A DNA stretch of 64,000 nucleotides from Dermanyssus gallinae (lineage: Eukaryota; Arthropoda; Arachnida; Mesostigmata; Dermanyssidae), in assembly GCA_003439945.1 (NCBI GenBank), contig QVRM01006416.1, positions 1,936,001 through 2,000,000 on the forward strand, written 5' to 3'. Below, in pieces: positions 11,890 through 22,291 of this stretch. A program made the position numbers and the translations under genes. Numbering within the stretch: the stretch's first letter is position 1; every line of letters starts with the position of its first letter. The notes below the pieces were generated by a model. That model saw only the letters and a program-made list of their open reading frames with translations. It had not been told where the DNA came from and did not search any database.

Positions 11890-12930
11890 CGCCATGCCTA
11901 GCTAAGGCAAAAAGTTGACATCAGTGTCGCAGCGGGTTAATTCTGTAGTAGTTGTTGTTGCTGTTTTGGTTGCGGTCTTTCATTATTTGCCTACAAAGAC
12001 CCAACAAGCGGCATGGGTTTAACTCAACTTAATAAGGATTGAGTAAATAATCTACCCCTTGCGTACCTAGTGGAGGCTTGTGTTTTGGGAGGCACATATT
12101 TTATATAGTAAAAATGCGCATTCAACACGTATGCTTGTACTGCCACGTCTACCTTTCGCAGCAACGAGACAGGCGTGAAATGTGTCGATATGTGACGGCG
12201 CACAGCAATTCGTTAATCTAAAAGGACCACCCAGCTGATTGCTTATTCACGTATTGTATCATCGACGTACGCATCCGAATGCCGTTACGCCACTGTCATA
12301 GCACACGAAAACGTCGTGTCTCGGGGCGTCAAACCAGTTGTCGATCAAAGATGGTCGTCTCAATTAGGTGGTACAGTGATACGTAAATTTTGTTAATATA
12401 TAATACTATTGTTTATTTATTTGTAATGGAAAATAAAAGTATGTGAGCATGACCATCACCAAGCGGTGATCCACATTGCCTGACAGTTAGGCCATTTTCG
12501 TTTCTACAAGACACTTCGCGTTGATGTTTCTTCGAATTCAAGTGTTTATTACTGATGCATTATTACCTTCATACATACGGGGTGGGTCAATCAAGTCCAT
12601 CAAGAAGAAAAGGTGTGGGACTTGTTTAAAATACTGTGATTTATTTCGTACAGCACTTCGTCTCTTTCTTTATAAAAATCATTCGCCTTTTTGGTCACAC
12701 ACACTTTCTTAAGCGCTTTATCCACCGTTGGGCCCAGCAAACCCTGTCAATAAGCACAGGGCTTCTGTTTTTAGCCATTCCTGTACAGATATTGCAGCAT
12801 GGGGCGGCGCACCAGCTTCAGACAAACAATGAACTGTTTGTTTGACGCTCTGGTGTCAACAAAGAAGTGAGAAAAGGAAGGCAATGACATAGAAGAAAGA
12901 TCATTGCTAGCCGGGCTTTATCGGATAGAG
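11888..12930. other. No gene recognised
   Basis: Mixed-composition spacer. ORFs of 60-70 codons at 12521-12845 show no known motif. Confidence 0.5.
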
Positions 12931-12934
12931 GGGG

Positions 12935-13206
12935 GGGGGGATAAGTATTCCAATCGATGAAAGCCCTTGGTACGTGAACGCCAGTAGCCTGCAGTGATTT
13001 AGCAGCTATAGCAGCAGTCAATACATTTTTTATCGCTAGTCACATCGGCTCACCGGGCAGCTGGCGTTTACGTACGTAAGGGCTTTCATCAATTGGAATA
13101 CTTATCCGGGAACACTTATCCGGAATACTTATCCGGGAATACTTATCCGGGAGCACTTATCCGGAACACTTATCCGGGAATACTTTTCCTGGATTACTTA
13201 TCCCGG
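12935..13206. mobile_element. Small foldback (inverted-repeat) element with tandem-repeat flank
   Basis: Bases 12941-12991 and 13056-13105 are near-perfect inverted repeats: ataagtattccaatYgatg, then aaagccctt, and acgccag..ctg at the loop side. The spacer is about 64 bp. Outward of the right arm, the terminal motif aatacttatccggg is repeated about eight times with small changes (13094-13206). Outward of the left arm is a G run followed by a cggata-like trace of the same unit. This resembles foldback-type elements whose arms are built of short tandem repeats. There is no coding capacity. Confidence 0.75.
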
Positions 13207-13639
13207 GCAGCTGCGGCCTCTATCTCGGAAGGCCATTCCGACTTCGCTGTGGCTCCCGGCAAGCGTTACAAGCTCGAAGAGAGACAACGGAACAACGAAA
13301 TTCAATAAATAAAACACGAATAATTAATTTGAGAATGAGACTTCTATAGGCGGACTAACTACTATGTAGCGTTCTCAGTGGTGCTGTGTGTGCTCGAGAT
13401 GTTCATCTAATTGTTTTTTGTTGAATTGGTTATGAGCTTGTACAGTATATCAATTGTAGTTTTCGATATAACACATATTGTTTCGTGCATAAAGCGTTGT
13501 GAGCAACATACACATAGATACAAGTACAATTGTTAGTAAAAAAAAACGTATCGTTAGTTAATTTAATGCAAATAAATCGATCAACGGCTACTATACAATA
13601 TATGAATGTAATCTGAAGTGATCAGCTGATGCAACTCTA
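13207..13639. other. No gene recognised
   Basis: AT-rich spacer with no ORF of interest. Confidence 0.5.
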
Positions 13640-13980
13640 GAGAAGTCGATGTAGAAAGTTAAGAGCTCTTTTCTCCTCTGTCGCCAGTTTGATCCGGTCG
13701 CCAACCTGCTGGAAGAGCGACGATGCCTCGCGGCACGAAAATGAACTCGTTGGCGAGCATAGCATATGTGTTCGCCTTTAGTCGTTCAGTCTTGCGTGCC
13801 GTGGAGCTCGCGGCGGATTTGGCTTTAGCCAGCCTTTAGTTCAGGCTCGCGGAGGCGAGGGTGTCGGTGATCGTCGCATCCCACACAAGCTATTTCCCCT
13901 TTCAAAAGGGATACGAATGGTACCGTCCAATCTCTTTCCGTAGCTTCTTAGGGAGCCAGCTGGCTCTGGGGTGTATACAT
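13640..13980 (-). pseudogene. RLE-type retroelement 3' fragment, copy 2
   Basis: The minus strand parallels 14660-15010 almost base for base: caagctggct..aagaagctacgga, the gcatccc (GWDAT-type) site near 13875-13890, the KAERLKT-like block and the tgaactcgttggcgag (LANEFIF) block, then the residues before a VSLEFETLG-like region. A deletion near 13735 removes the VSLEFETLGG part that copy 3 keeps. It is a 5'-truncated remnant of the C-terminal endonuclease domain. Confidence 0.7.
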
Positions 13981-14214
13981 AGATAAGTATATGTTTAGGA
14001 TGGGATTTTTGCAGTGCCACCTTCCCTTAGCACACAATATTCAGTTGTAATAGAATGGTAGCGACCCAGCACGGCGTCTTTGCAAGCTAATTTTGTGATA
14101 GATCATCGACAGACTTGAAACGTGCTAGAAACATCGTCAATATAACCGGCTATATATTTAGCAATTCTCTATTTAAATAAAAGAAACTTTGTTTTGCTTA
14201 GCATTGATTTGCAA

Positions 14215-14215
<1 letters not shown>

Positions 14216-14288
<73 letters not shown>
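14216..14288. repeat. (TA)n microsatellite
   Basis: Uninterrupted TA run of more than 70 bases between two copies of the same retroelement. Confidence 0.97.
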
Positions 14289-14290
<2 letters not shown>

Positions 14291-14559
14291 TTATAGAACT
14301 AATTTTGGTAAGCTTACAACGCAATTTCTACAAATAGAGAGTCGGTTTAAGACAATTTGCTTATTACAGTTTAACTTTTCGACAGCTATGCGCATATATT
14401 CAATTATCATATGTATATTAATCTTCAAACATAATTCATTTATTCAACTTTTTTTCATTTAATTCAATTATTATGCATATTATCTAATATGTATATGTTT
14501 TTGGCCATACGATATTTATTGAATTTTATGGTTACAGGGAAAGTGATGAACTAACTACA

Positions 14560-15165
14560 CTAGGGCTTGTGAGGAGTACTACCAGTTGAGCTGATCCTCG
14601 AGGCAGCCCCTTATTGTGCCCATTGTTGCTGCCGCATTGCCGCGCTGACCCAGCCAGAGATAGCCGCTGAAGTAGAAAGTCAAGAGCTCTTTTGTCGCCT
14701 GTCGCCAGCTCGATTCGTTTGCCGATCTTCTGAAAAAGCGACCATGCCTCAGGGCCCCCGAGTGTCTCAAATTCTAGCGACACAAAAATGAACTCGTTGG
14801 CGAGCTGGGCATATTTGCAGGTCTTTAGACGTTCAGCCTTGCGTGCCGCGGAGCCAGCGGCAGATGAACTAGCCTCCAGGTTCGAAAGGGCGAGCGTGTC
14901 GGTGATCGTCGCATCCCAAATAAGCGCCTTTTCCCTTTCAAAGGGGGGATACGGGTGAGACCGTCCGGTCTCTTTCCGTAGCTTCTCGGGAGGCCAGTTG
15001 GCACTCGGATGCACGACATTAGAGCTGACCTCATGGCCCGGGCTGTAATCTCATTAACCTTGCTGTGACGGATTTGGCGTCCTGTTCGCTCCTGTTGCAG
15101 GAGAGCCCGTGGGTCCCGCAGATGTCCACCTGTATTCCGCACGGACACCGGTGTTCTGATATATA
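14560..15165 (-). pseudogene. RLE-type retroelement C-terminal endonuclease domain, copy 3
   Basis: This holds the restriction-like endonuclease end of a non-LTR retrotransposon in two overlapping minus-strand frames. The first frame (15172-14825) has GRQIRHSKVNEI, matching the family's GRxxRHxxxN after the zinc knuckle, then SYGKRPDG, the R/K-P-D catalytic motif. The second frame (15014-14532, 160 codons) continues with ALIWDATITDTL, the second catalytic Asp. It then has KAERLKTCKYAQLANEF and SLEFETLGGPEAWSLFQK, followed by a GKRIELATGD block that ends the family ORF. A frameshift falls between RPD and WDAT. The reverse transcriptase is absent, so this is a typical 5'-truncated copy. It is the best-preserved copy of the catalytic part in the window. 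Confidence 0.82.
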
Positions 15166-15534
15166 TATGCACTTAAATCATTTCTAGCTTAATGTACGTT
15201 TTACAACGTAATTGCTACAATAAGTGTGTGTCCAGTTCAATATGTGATGTGATACTTGTAGGTGTAATAGGTTTAACTAAATTGCGTAAGCAGCACTTGC
15301 CAGCAGAAGCGATCATTTTCCGCCGTTGGCGTAAACAACCTGTCCCAACTATACGCTTTTTGCTTGTACGAGCAATTAGTTTATGAGAGACAAGAGCACA
15401 CTTTATAGTAAACCAAGTAACATGTGCCTTGTCCGCTATCTAGAGTAATAATGTTCCTCTGGCCAAGCACGGCCAAACTCGCCCCGGTGGGCATGTACCC
15501 CTTCCCGTTTCCCGTTTTTTTAGGTTGACGCAAA
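15166..15534. other. No gene recognised
   Basis: A 64-codon ORF at 15192-15386 matches nothing I know. Confidence 0.5.
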
Positions 15535-15795
15535 AAATCTTGCCGTTTTGGAGTTCACTTGTACCCTAGATTGAGAAGCTTACAACGTCTACTAGATTGC
15601 ATTAGCATTGCGGACGGGTGATACATTAGATATGGTAGAGCTGTATTGGACGGTAGTATCCGCTTTGACATCAAAAGCTTAGTTGCCTTCTGGGAAGGCG
15701 GCAAAACGGTGAATGTAGACGTGCAAATTAGAAGTGGCCGGCTATACGAGTTCCAAAGAGGTACACTATATTGTTTCGCAAATTAGTTCACGTTG
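15535..15795 (+). pseudogene. Possible R2-like RLE domain fragment
   Basis: A plus-strand frame near 15650-15790 reads IRFDIKSLVAFWEGGKTV, then NVDVQIRSG and LYEFQRG, and ends in CFAN and a stop. In R2-clade elements the RLE active site has a KPD block, then a VDVQVVSG strand, then a basic Lys/Arg helix. The VDVQI-RSG match and the spacing fit that. Upstream, IADG-x-YIRYGRAVL could be the knuckle exit (THGxRxxRHDxV). The KPD itself would be FDI here, so the site is broken. It belongs to a lineage different from the WDATV family. The assignment rests on a short stretch. Confidence 0.42.
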
Positions 15796-15804
15796 AACTT
15801 GTTT

Positions 15805-15880
15805 GGCTTTGATTCATTGATTGATTTATTCGCTTGATAAGTGTGTGTACGTATATCACCCTTTTATATCAGGGGCTTTA
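15805..15880 (+). repeat. Short dispersed repeat (partners near 37.45 and 56.33 kb)
   Basis: tgattgatttattcgcttga is followed about 40 bp later by cccttttatatcagggg. The copy at 56325-56395 has the same layout (tttatttattcgcctgacatgta..cactcttttaaatcagggg), and 37450-37512 shares part of it. Confidence 0.6.
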
Positions 15881-16450
15881 TTTGGTCTTGCACTTGCCTT
15901 ATGTAGGCCTTTTTAACAACAACTCATTAGCAGTGATAGCGTAGAACGACCAAGCAGGACAGGTTCTGAGTGCGCCATTAAAGTGTGTCCTCTCTTGTAT
16001 AAGGCGTTTGCTTCTGATATATCTTTCAAACACAAGTAATAGACCCCAGCGCGGGTCGCGCCGCCGTTCCCTCGCACCCACACTAGATAGTCAGTACATC
16101 TGTGTAAGTTGTAATAATGACCTTTGATTTACGGTTCGACAAAGCGATACTTCTTTCACTTTAGAGTATTTGCAGATGACTTTGCCATGTCCATTATCGG
16201 GTGATGGAACACATTTATATTGCTGGCAAAAATACACATTAGCCTCTCATCACATCGGAGAAATGCATTGAAAAGTATATCTCTAAAATTCGCTTGACTC
16301 GCCATTGGCAAGTAGGCTTATTTTATTTTAGTTGTTTTCTCCTTAAGCCTTCCTACATTTTGAAGAGATATAACACCGCTAGACTTAGAAAGCAGAACGG
16401 AAGACTACGGCGAGAAATTTAAATTAGAAACGTTTTATTGGTTTTACGTT

Positions 16451-16453
<3 letters not shown>
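15881..16453. other. No gene recognised
   Basis: Spacer with no recognisable motif. Confidence 0.5.

Positions 16454-16481
<28 letters not shown>
16454..16481. repeat. (AT)n microsatellite
   Basis: Uninterrupted AT run. Confidence 0.95.
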
Positions 16482-16484
<3 letters not shown>

Positions 16485-16813
16485 GCCCGTTGAGCGTATA
16501 TCACGGACGTTCAATGTCGTTTTCTTGACAAAAAAACTCGTTTGCCAGGAAACGTCCTAAAAATAGGCTGCGGCAGTCTAGGCTATTTTGTCGATAACAA
16601 GGTGTTTATGGCTGAACTTACAGTCTTACTATATTGGAGGCCTTAGTTGATATTCTGCCCCGCATGCACGCCAGGAGGGGCGGCCAACGTCCCACAATTT
16701 ACTTTATAGCTGATGACACAAAAGCAACATTACAGAAACAAACTGGTTTTCAACAGCTATCGCAGCAACATATTGCTTTCTTTAATATGGGTATGTACGC
16801 ATGCAGAGTTTTG
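16482..16813. other. No gene recognised
   Basis: A 66-codon plus-strand ORF runs into the next AT tract, without a known domain. Confidence 0.5.
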
Positions 16814-16832
16814 TATATATATATATATATAT
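16814..16832. repeat. (AT)n microsatellite, short
   Basis: AT run of 19 bases. Confidence 0.9.
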
Positions 16833-16899
16833 GAACGAATTCGCGCGTACACATACAAATCACAAGCCAGCAAGCATTTCCGTTTCAAGTGAATAAAAT

Positions 16900-16912
16900 A
16901 ATATATATATAT

Positions 16913-16961
<49 letters not shown>
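16900..16961. repeat. (AT)n microsatellite
   Basis: AT run with one ATAG interruption near 16913. Confidence 0.96.
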
Positions 16962-16964
<3 letters not shown>

Positions 16965-17039
16965 AGCGAACATATTTATTCAATCGTAAGGAACCGGGAA
17001 AACGGTAACCCCCGAGGTGAGCGTGTATATGTGATTAAC

Positions 17040-17154
17040 TCACTACACAAGGACTTGTCAGGAGCGTTACCAGTGAAGCTTGTCCTCGAGGCAGCACCTC
17101 ATTTCGGTTGCCGCGCTTAACCGCCAGCGATAGCCATTGAGGTAAGCAGCCAAG

Positions 17155-17185
<31 letters not shown>

Positions 17186-17210
17186 GCCGTTGAGGTAAGT
17201 AGTCAAGAGT
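17040..17210 (-). pseudogene. RLE-type retroelement 3' end, copy 4, split by (AT)n
   Basis: Bases 17047-17155 match the ORF end and start of the 3' region of copy 3 (14565-14690): caaggacttgtcaggagY, cttgtcctcgaggcagc, and agcgatagccattgaggtaagcagYcaag. The last part (tagccRttgaggtaagYagYcaagaRt) is then repeated at 17186-17210 after an (AT)n tract, so the microsatellite sits inside a tandem duplication of the element. Confidence 0.72.
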
Positions 17211-17222
17211 ATATATATATAT
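17157..17222. repeat. Two (AT)n tracts around a duplicated element end
   Basis: AT at 17157-17185 and 17211-17222, separated by a 25-bp copy of the flanking element sequence. Confidence 0.9.
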
Positions 17223-19219
17223 CCCGAAATACTCAAGCAAAGTATCATCATTATCGTAGAAATGAAGTATGGCTGTCATGACAACTGCAAATACTGTTAT
17301 TTCGGCTGCCAAAACAGATTGCGTGCATTAGAAGAACGATCGCGTTTTGGCAGTAGTCAATATCAACCGTTAACGATCGTTAGTCCGATTCTGGGGGTCG
17401 GTTGCCGCCGAGTATTCACAGAGACGATGTTTGAAGTGTACGTTTCATAGAGAGCACATAGAGAATTACGACCAGTTTTTCAGTTTTCGTCACGTGCTAA
17501 CTAGTCTAGACTATTACGAAAATCAAGATTGACGAATCGTCAAAACACAGCTAACTGTCTGTTATCTAGCATCCTATATAGCCGATATAAGCACAAATAG
17601 GTAAACATTTTAGGAACCACTCGTAATACTACAATTACGACTTTTTCAGCCTATGGCGTTCGTCGCAACAGCTTCTAGTGTCACAAATAGGCGACGTTGG
17701 GTATGATATTAACGAAGCAATAACCGATCTAAGCCTGCTAAATCTGAGACAAGACAACAACTTATGATTTTAACGTGCTAAAAAGGCCTGCAGATGAAAA
17801 ATTTGCGTGTCAGAGTACATTCAGTATCCAGTAGTGAGCACATTGGAGTTGAATCTTCTCAGGAAACGCCTTCAAACATTCGCGACAAATGCTCACCTAT
17901 TCTGCACACTAGAATGCGCAGAATAGGTACCTTCCAGACTAGATAGCATAGCATTTCATTGATTACAGCTGTCGTGTGCAGCGTGGCGCTTCTGGATATT
18001 TTATGATAAAGCCTTTAAACTAGTTTTAAAATACGATAAGCAACCTTCTGAAGCTATTAGCCGGTCGGTATGGAAGACGCGTAGAGACGCAAAGAGAGAG
18101 CAAGCGACGCTTCAATAGCATTTCCTACGCAAGGACAGGCGGCAGTGTCTGTAGAAAAACATTTACTTAGCTACTCTATCTTCCACTTAGTACTTGGCCC
18201 CCGACGCATCGGCCAATAACCGTGCATGCTTTTTCCGGCCATGGCAACATGTTTATATGCAATATTGTTATCTGCGTGTTAAATGCATTTCGCTGAGAAT
18301 ACTAGAAAGGATACTTTTTGTTACGAGGTAGAGAAGAGAGCCCGTTACATTTGTACGTTGCTAGTGTAGCTCGTAATGCTGCTTCTGTTGTTGTTCACTG
18401 ATACGTATCTGGCCCGCATTTTTCTGGTGCCATACAGTGGCCACAGAACACCCCATGGACCCGCGTGCGTTTTCCGGCGGAGCGCAAAAAACGCATTAGC
18501 AGTAGCATACGGTTCCAGATTGGGTTGCAGGTCTGGAAACTTCGTTACAGCTCCTGCCGTGCGATATCGTTAGGGAAGGTGCGGTGGCTTGTTTGCATGT
18601 ATGAGCATTCGGCATATGAGATTGAACAAAAACATGCTTTTACAACGCCGGCCGCAGTGATGTTCAGATCAGTCATAAATATGAACCTTTTTTAACTAAA
18701 CCAGTATTGGCTTACGTTATTTTGCCTAGAGCTTCTTGTAACAATAAGAGCCGCTCAATAAAATAATGTTACTATTTCTGGACAGATGCTGTCATGAGCG
18801 ATGGGCCTCAGCACACCTTGCAAGCTAAAAGCTTTGCTTAATTCTTATTCTCTTGTTCATTTTTACCGTGGAAATGTTAATTTCCTGTCCCGATTATCTC
18901 TCGCGCATAGGTCCACGCCAGGAAAGTACACATTTGACCCTGTATTTACTCGTATATGTGTGTATATATAACAGTACAGGACGTTTTCTAGGTTGACACA
19001 GTATAACGCATGTATGAATGTACCGATGGTCACAAAAATAAACAACTCGTGGTAGATATACGAGTATTGTATGTTTATATACGTTTGTGTGGATGATTCG
19101 GTTTTTTTAAATGTAGTGTTAGCTCATAATGAAAGATTTGTATACTGTAACATAAGCAAGTTGCATTTGTCATTGCATGAAGAAGTTAGAGCTATACCTA
19201 ATAAACTTCGAAGTGTTTA

Positions 19220-19225
<6 letters not shown>
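17223..19225. other. Long spacer, nothing recognised
   Basis: Several plus-strand ORFs of 60-76 codons (17262, 18376, 18465) overlap in different frames. They show no family motif and no credible splice pair. No transposon remnant was recognised either. Confidence 0.45.

Positions 19226-19272
<47 letters not shown>
19226..19272. repeat. (TA)n followed by T15
   Basis: About 33 bases of TA followed by a run of about 15 T. A homopolymer next to TA may mark the tail of an inserted element. Confidence 0.95.
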
Positions 19273-19417
19273 ATAGATAGACGGATGGGCGGACGGCAAT
19301 GCATGCAAACCAACCATGTCCGTGGCTGCGGTTTCCAATTCGCCAAATAAGCATAAATAAGAAAGAGGGATTCCTCGACAACTACAGGAAGTAGAGTTAA
19401 ACTCACACAGCCACAAA

Positions 19418-19728
19418 CCACAACTGCAGCCACTTTCCAGGATAAGCACATCTTGTCAATTGCTGAGCGATTAGTGCAAGCGTTTATCTTGTTACTGCAA
19501 ATACTGTTGTCGTTGTTGTTGTTGTTGCTGCTGCTGCCGCAGATGTTGTTTTTGTTACAAATGTTGTTGTTGTTGCTGCTATTGTTGTTATAACAATAGC
19601 AGCAATAACAACATTTGTAACTAAAACACACACATTTGTAACAGAAACAACAACATTTTTAATGCTCGCACGAATCGCTCTGCAGTTAGCAAGATGTGCT
19701 TATCCTGGAAATTGGCTGTAGCTGTGGG
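19418..19728. repeat. Large imperfect palindrome (foldback) centred at 19590
   Basis: The two halves are inverted copies. The outer arms share tttccaggataagcacatct and a gagcgattMgtgYRagc block. The inner arms share gttacaaatgttgttRttg and gctgctattgtt. The centre is gttataac. The left arm carries extra TTG/CTG repeats (about 19500-19550), so the arms differ in length. Confidence 0.82.
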
Positions 19729-20170
19729 GCTTTGCCTGGGACGAAAGAGGACCTAGGTCGGGAAGCTCCTCGTATAGGCTGAAACTGTGTGAGCGGACTC
19801 ACTCACACCCTGTACGATCTGGCGCAGTTAGTCTCAACGAGGTACTCGAAGTTTTGGGCACACGAAAAACTTCCACACCGTTCGCTTTTGAGACGCCAGG
19901 CCCTGAAGGATCCACGACGAAAATCACTCAGTTGATTGCATCTGCACTACGCTAAGTAGCGGGGGGGGGGGATCAAATATGGGGCGAATTTCTAAGGCAG
20001 ATCATCTTCAACGAAGCAACACAGTGGCTGGCGATGGTATGGTTATTGGCGAAATGGACCAGTCCTAGATTGACCCTGACTGACGCGCAACTGATTACAA
20101 CGAACAGTGTCTCTACAATTGTAACGTGGTCAAACAAATTTCCTCCGTATTATGTAGGACTACACTCCTA
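19729..20170. other. No gene recognised
   Basis: It holds a run of 10-11 G at about 19961 and nothing else recognisable. Confidence 0.5.
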
Positions 20171-20192
20171 GATATATATATATATATATAAT

Positions 20193-20233
<41 letters not shown>

Positions 20234-20361
20234 TTATATATATATATTATATATATATATATTAATATAGATATATGAGAGATACAATATTTATATATAA
20301 TATAATTAATATGTATTATATAGATTAATATATTATATATACTATATATATATATATATAT
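20171..20361. repeat. Complex AT-rich microsatellite
   Basis: AT tracts interrupted by tag, tta, gag and ctat variants over about 190 bases; an aged (AT)n array. Confidence 0.93.
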
Positions 20362-20569
20362 ATTAAGTATCTAGTCTATGTAGGGAGCGTCCCGACAAAG
20401 CGAAGCCATTGTATTAGTGATTGAACAGTATCGAAATAAAACGTCGCCACAAATGAAGACAAACATTGATCCTTAACTACTCATCTACTACTAAATAATA
20501 CCGAAACAGCTGAGTTTTGTTAGGGAGCGCTCGTATGACTGCTTTATGACCGGCGTTGATAACGTTTGT

Positions 20570-20940
20570 CGACAACAGCAACAACAACCGACACAGCAGC
20601 AGCAGCAACAAAAAACCACAACAATAGCAGCAACAGCAGCAGCAGCAATATAAGCCATTAGACAGCAGCATCTGCAAAAGCAACAACGACGATAATAACA
20701 GTGGCAACCGTTACGGCAATGTTGATGAGGACGATGACAGCAGAAGCAGTCACAATAACAAAACAATATTAACAACAACAAGAACAACAATATTAGCAAC
20801 AACAAGAGCAACAACATTAGCACCAACAACAACATTAGCAACAATAACAACATTGGCAACAACACAACAACAACAACAACATTAGCAACAACAACAACAA
20901 CAACAACAACAATATTAGCAACGACAGCAACAACAAATGT
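20570..20940 (+). repeat. (CAA/CAG)n array with an AACATTAGCA higher-order unit
   Basis: CAA and CAG triplets dominate. From about 20765, the longer phrase acaacaacattagca(c/a) recurs at variable spacing. The overlapping Leu-rich minus-strand ORFs are artefacts. Confidence 0.93.
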
Positions 20941-21489
20941 TGTCCGTAATACCGTACCATGTACCGTGTAGCCTGCCCATTTGTAGAGCGAGTGGCGCTG
21001 AAATGACTGCCAAAACTAGACAGACTTTGACTGCCAACGGTAGGCACACTTCAGCAGCAGCAAGAGCAGCTGCTAATGCCGTTGCAGCAGTAAAAAGGTA
21101 GCCGCCTCTTGTGATTATTTTTTCATCATCATCATCATATCTAACGTCAGCGTGTGTGCTGTTGCTGCCGTTGCTGCTGTTGCTGTAATTGCCGTTGCTT
21201 TAGTTAGCTAGCGCGACTCACTAAAACGAACTGAAATTGCACTTCCTTGATAGAGACGAATTGAATCCCACGCACTTTTTGATCACAACCTGCTTGCTGT
21301 TGTTGTTGTTGTTATCGCCGTTAATATGAATGATGACTGGTATTGTTGGCTTTACTTTTGCTGGTCCCTGCTATTTTTGTTGATTTTTGCTTACTTAGTG
21401 CTATCATTATTTTTGTTATCAGTATTATTGGCTGTTTTTGTTTTGGGTGGGCAGTATTTGGTTTCGTGGTTGGATTCGCTCGTGTCGTG
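20941..21489. other. No gene recognised; scattered CAG, CAT and TTG tracts
   Basis: GCA-rich tract at about 21046-21075, a CAT run near 21125 and a TTG run near 21297-21313. Hydrophobic ORFs at 21326-21744 are driven by TTG/CTG repeats. Confidence 0.55.
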
Positions 21490-21585
21490 CCGTCATTGCT
21501 CGTCATCATTGTTGTTGTTGTTTCTGCTGTTGCTGCTGTTGTTGCTCTTGCTGTTGTCGTCGTCGTCGTTGTTGTTGTTGTTGTT
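21490..21585. repeat. (TTG/CTG/TCG)n array
   Basis: Mixed TTG, CTG and TCG triplets immediately upstream of a SINE. Confidence 0.92.
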
Positions 21586-21764
21586 GTCGAGCCCGGTGGC
21601 GTGGTGGCATGCGTCTGCGCCTCGCGACCGGAGGAGACACATAGGTGCGCGGGTTCGAGCCCCACCGTTGCACATTTGTATTTATGGGGGTCCGTCTATG
21701 AAGCAATGCGAAAAGCAGTCCCATGGACGTTAAATCTTGGCTGAGAGTCAGCCCCGAAAGGATT
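21586..21764 (+). mobile_element. tRNA-derived SINE, copy 2
   Basis: It starts gtcgagcccggtggcgtgg. It has an A-box-like tggcgtggtgg at the head and a B-box gggttcgagcccc about 60 bp later. The tRNA-unrelated body carries tatttatgggggtccgtcta and a catggacgttaaatcttggc stretch, and it ends cagccccgaaaggatt. It is nearly identical to copy 4 (39429-39612). The 3' end runs directly into (TTG)n, and TTG repeats also precede it. Confidence 0.92.
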
Positions 21765-21850
21765 GTTGTTGTTGTTCTTGTCGTTGTTGTTGTTCTTGTC
21801 GTTGTTGTTGTTGTTGTTGTCGTTGTTCTCGTTGTTGTTGTTGTTCTTAT
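21765..21850. repeat. (TTG)n array at the SINE 3' end
   Basis: TTG with TCG and CTTG interruptions, beginning at the last bases of the SINE. Confidence 0.92.
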
Positions 21851-22181
21851 CATCAACCACTCTCGATTACACGAGAATACAATCTTTATTGTGTTCCCTT
21901 CTGCTAAAGCACGTTTTGAAGATCAGCCGCTAAAATTTTCCATCGACCAATGGAGGGACAAGACACTTACATGAAGGTCTCTTTGCCAGCTTGCCACCAG
22001 GTTGTATTCGTCGTGTCGGACAGTGGATGACGCTAACTAACACTAGATAGAACATTAATTTGTTTGCCGATCTGACTGCCCGCGCCCGACCGCATGATCG
22101 CTCGCTCGTCCCGCCCGCCCGGCGTTGGCGCGCCGCAATGTTAGTGCTAGTGGGGGTATTTGTGATGATGATGATGGGGGC

Positions 22182-22291
22182 AGTGGCGATGATGGTGGGG
22201 GGTAGTGGCGATGATGGTGGGGGGTAGTGGCGATGATGGTGGGGGGTAGTGGCGATGATGGTGAGGGGTAGTGGCGATGATGATCATGGGG
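22182..22291 (+). repeat. 22-bp minisatellite, five copies
   Basis: The unit agtggcgatgatggtgggggg-t starts at 22182, 22204, 22226, 22248 and 22270. The last units carry a-for-g changes. It is strongly G-rich on the plus strand. The proline-rich minus-strand ORFs are a by-product. Confidence 0.95.
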
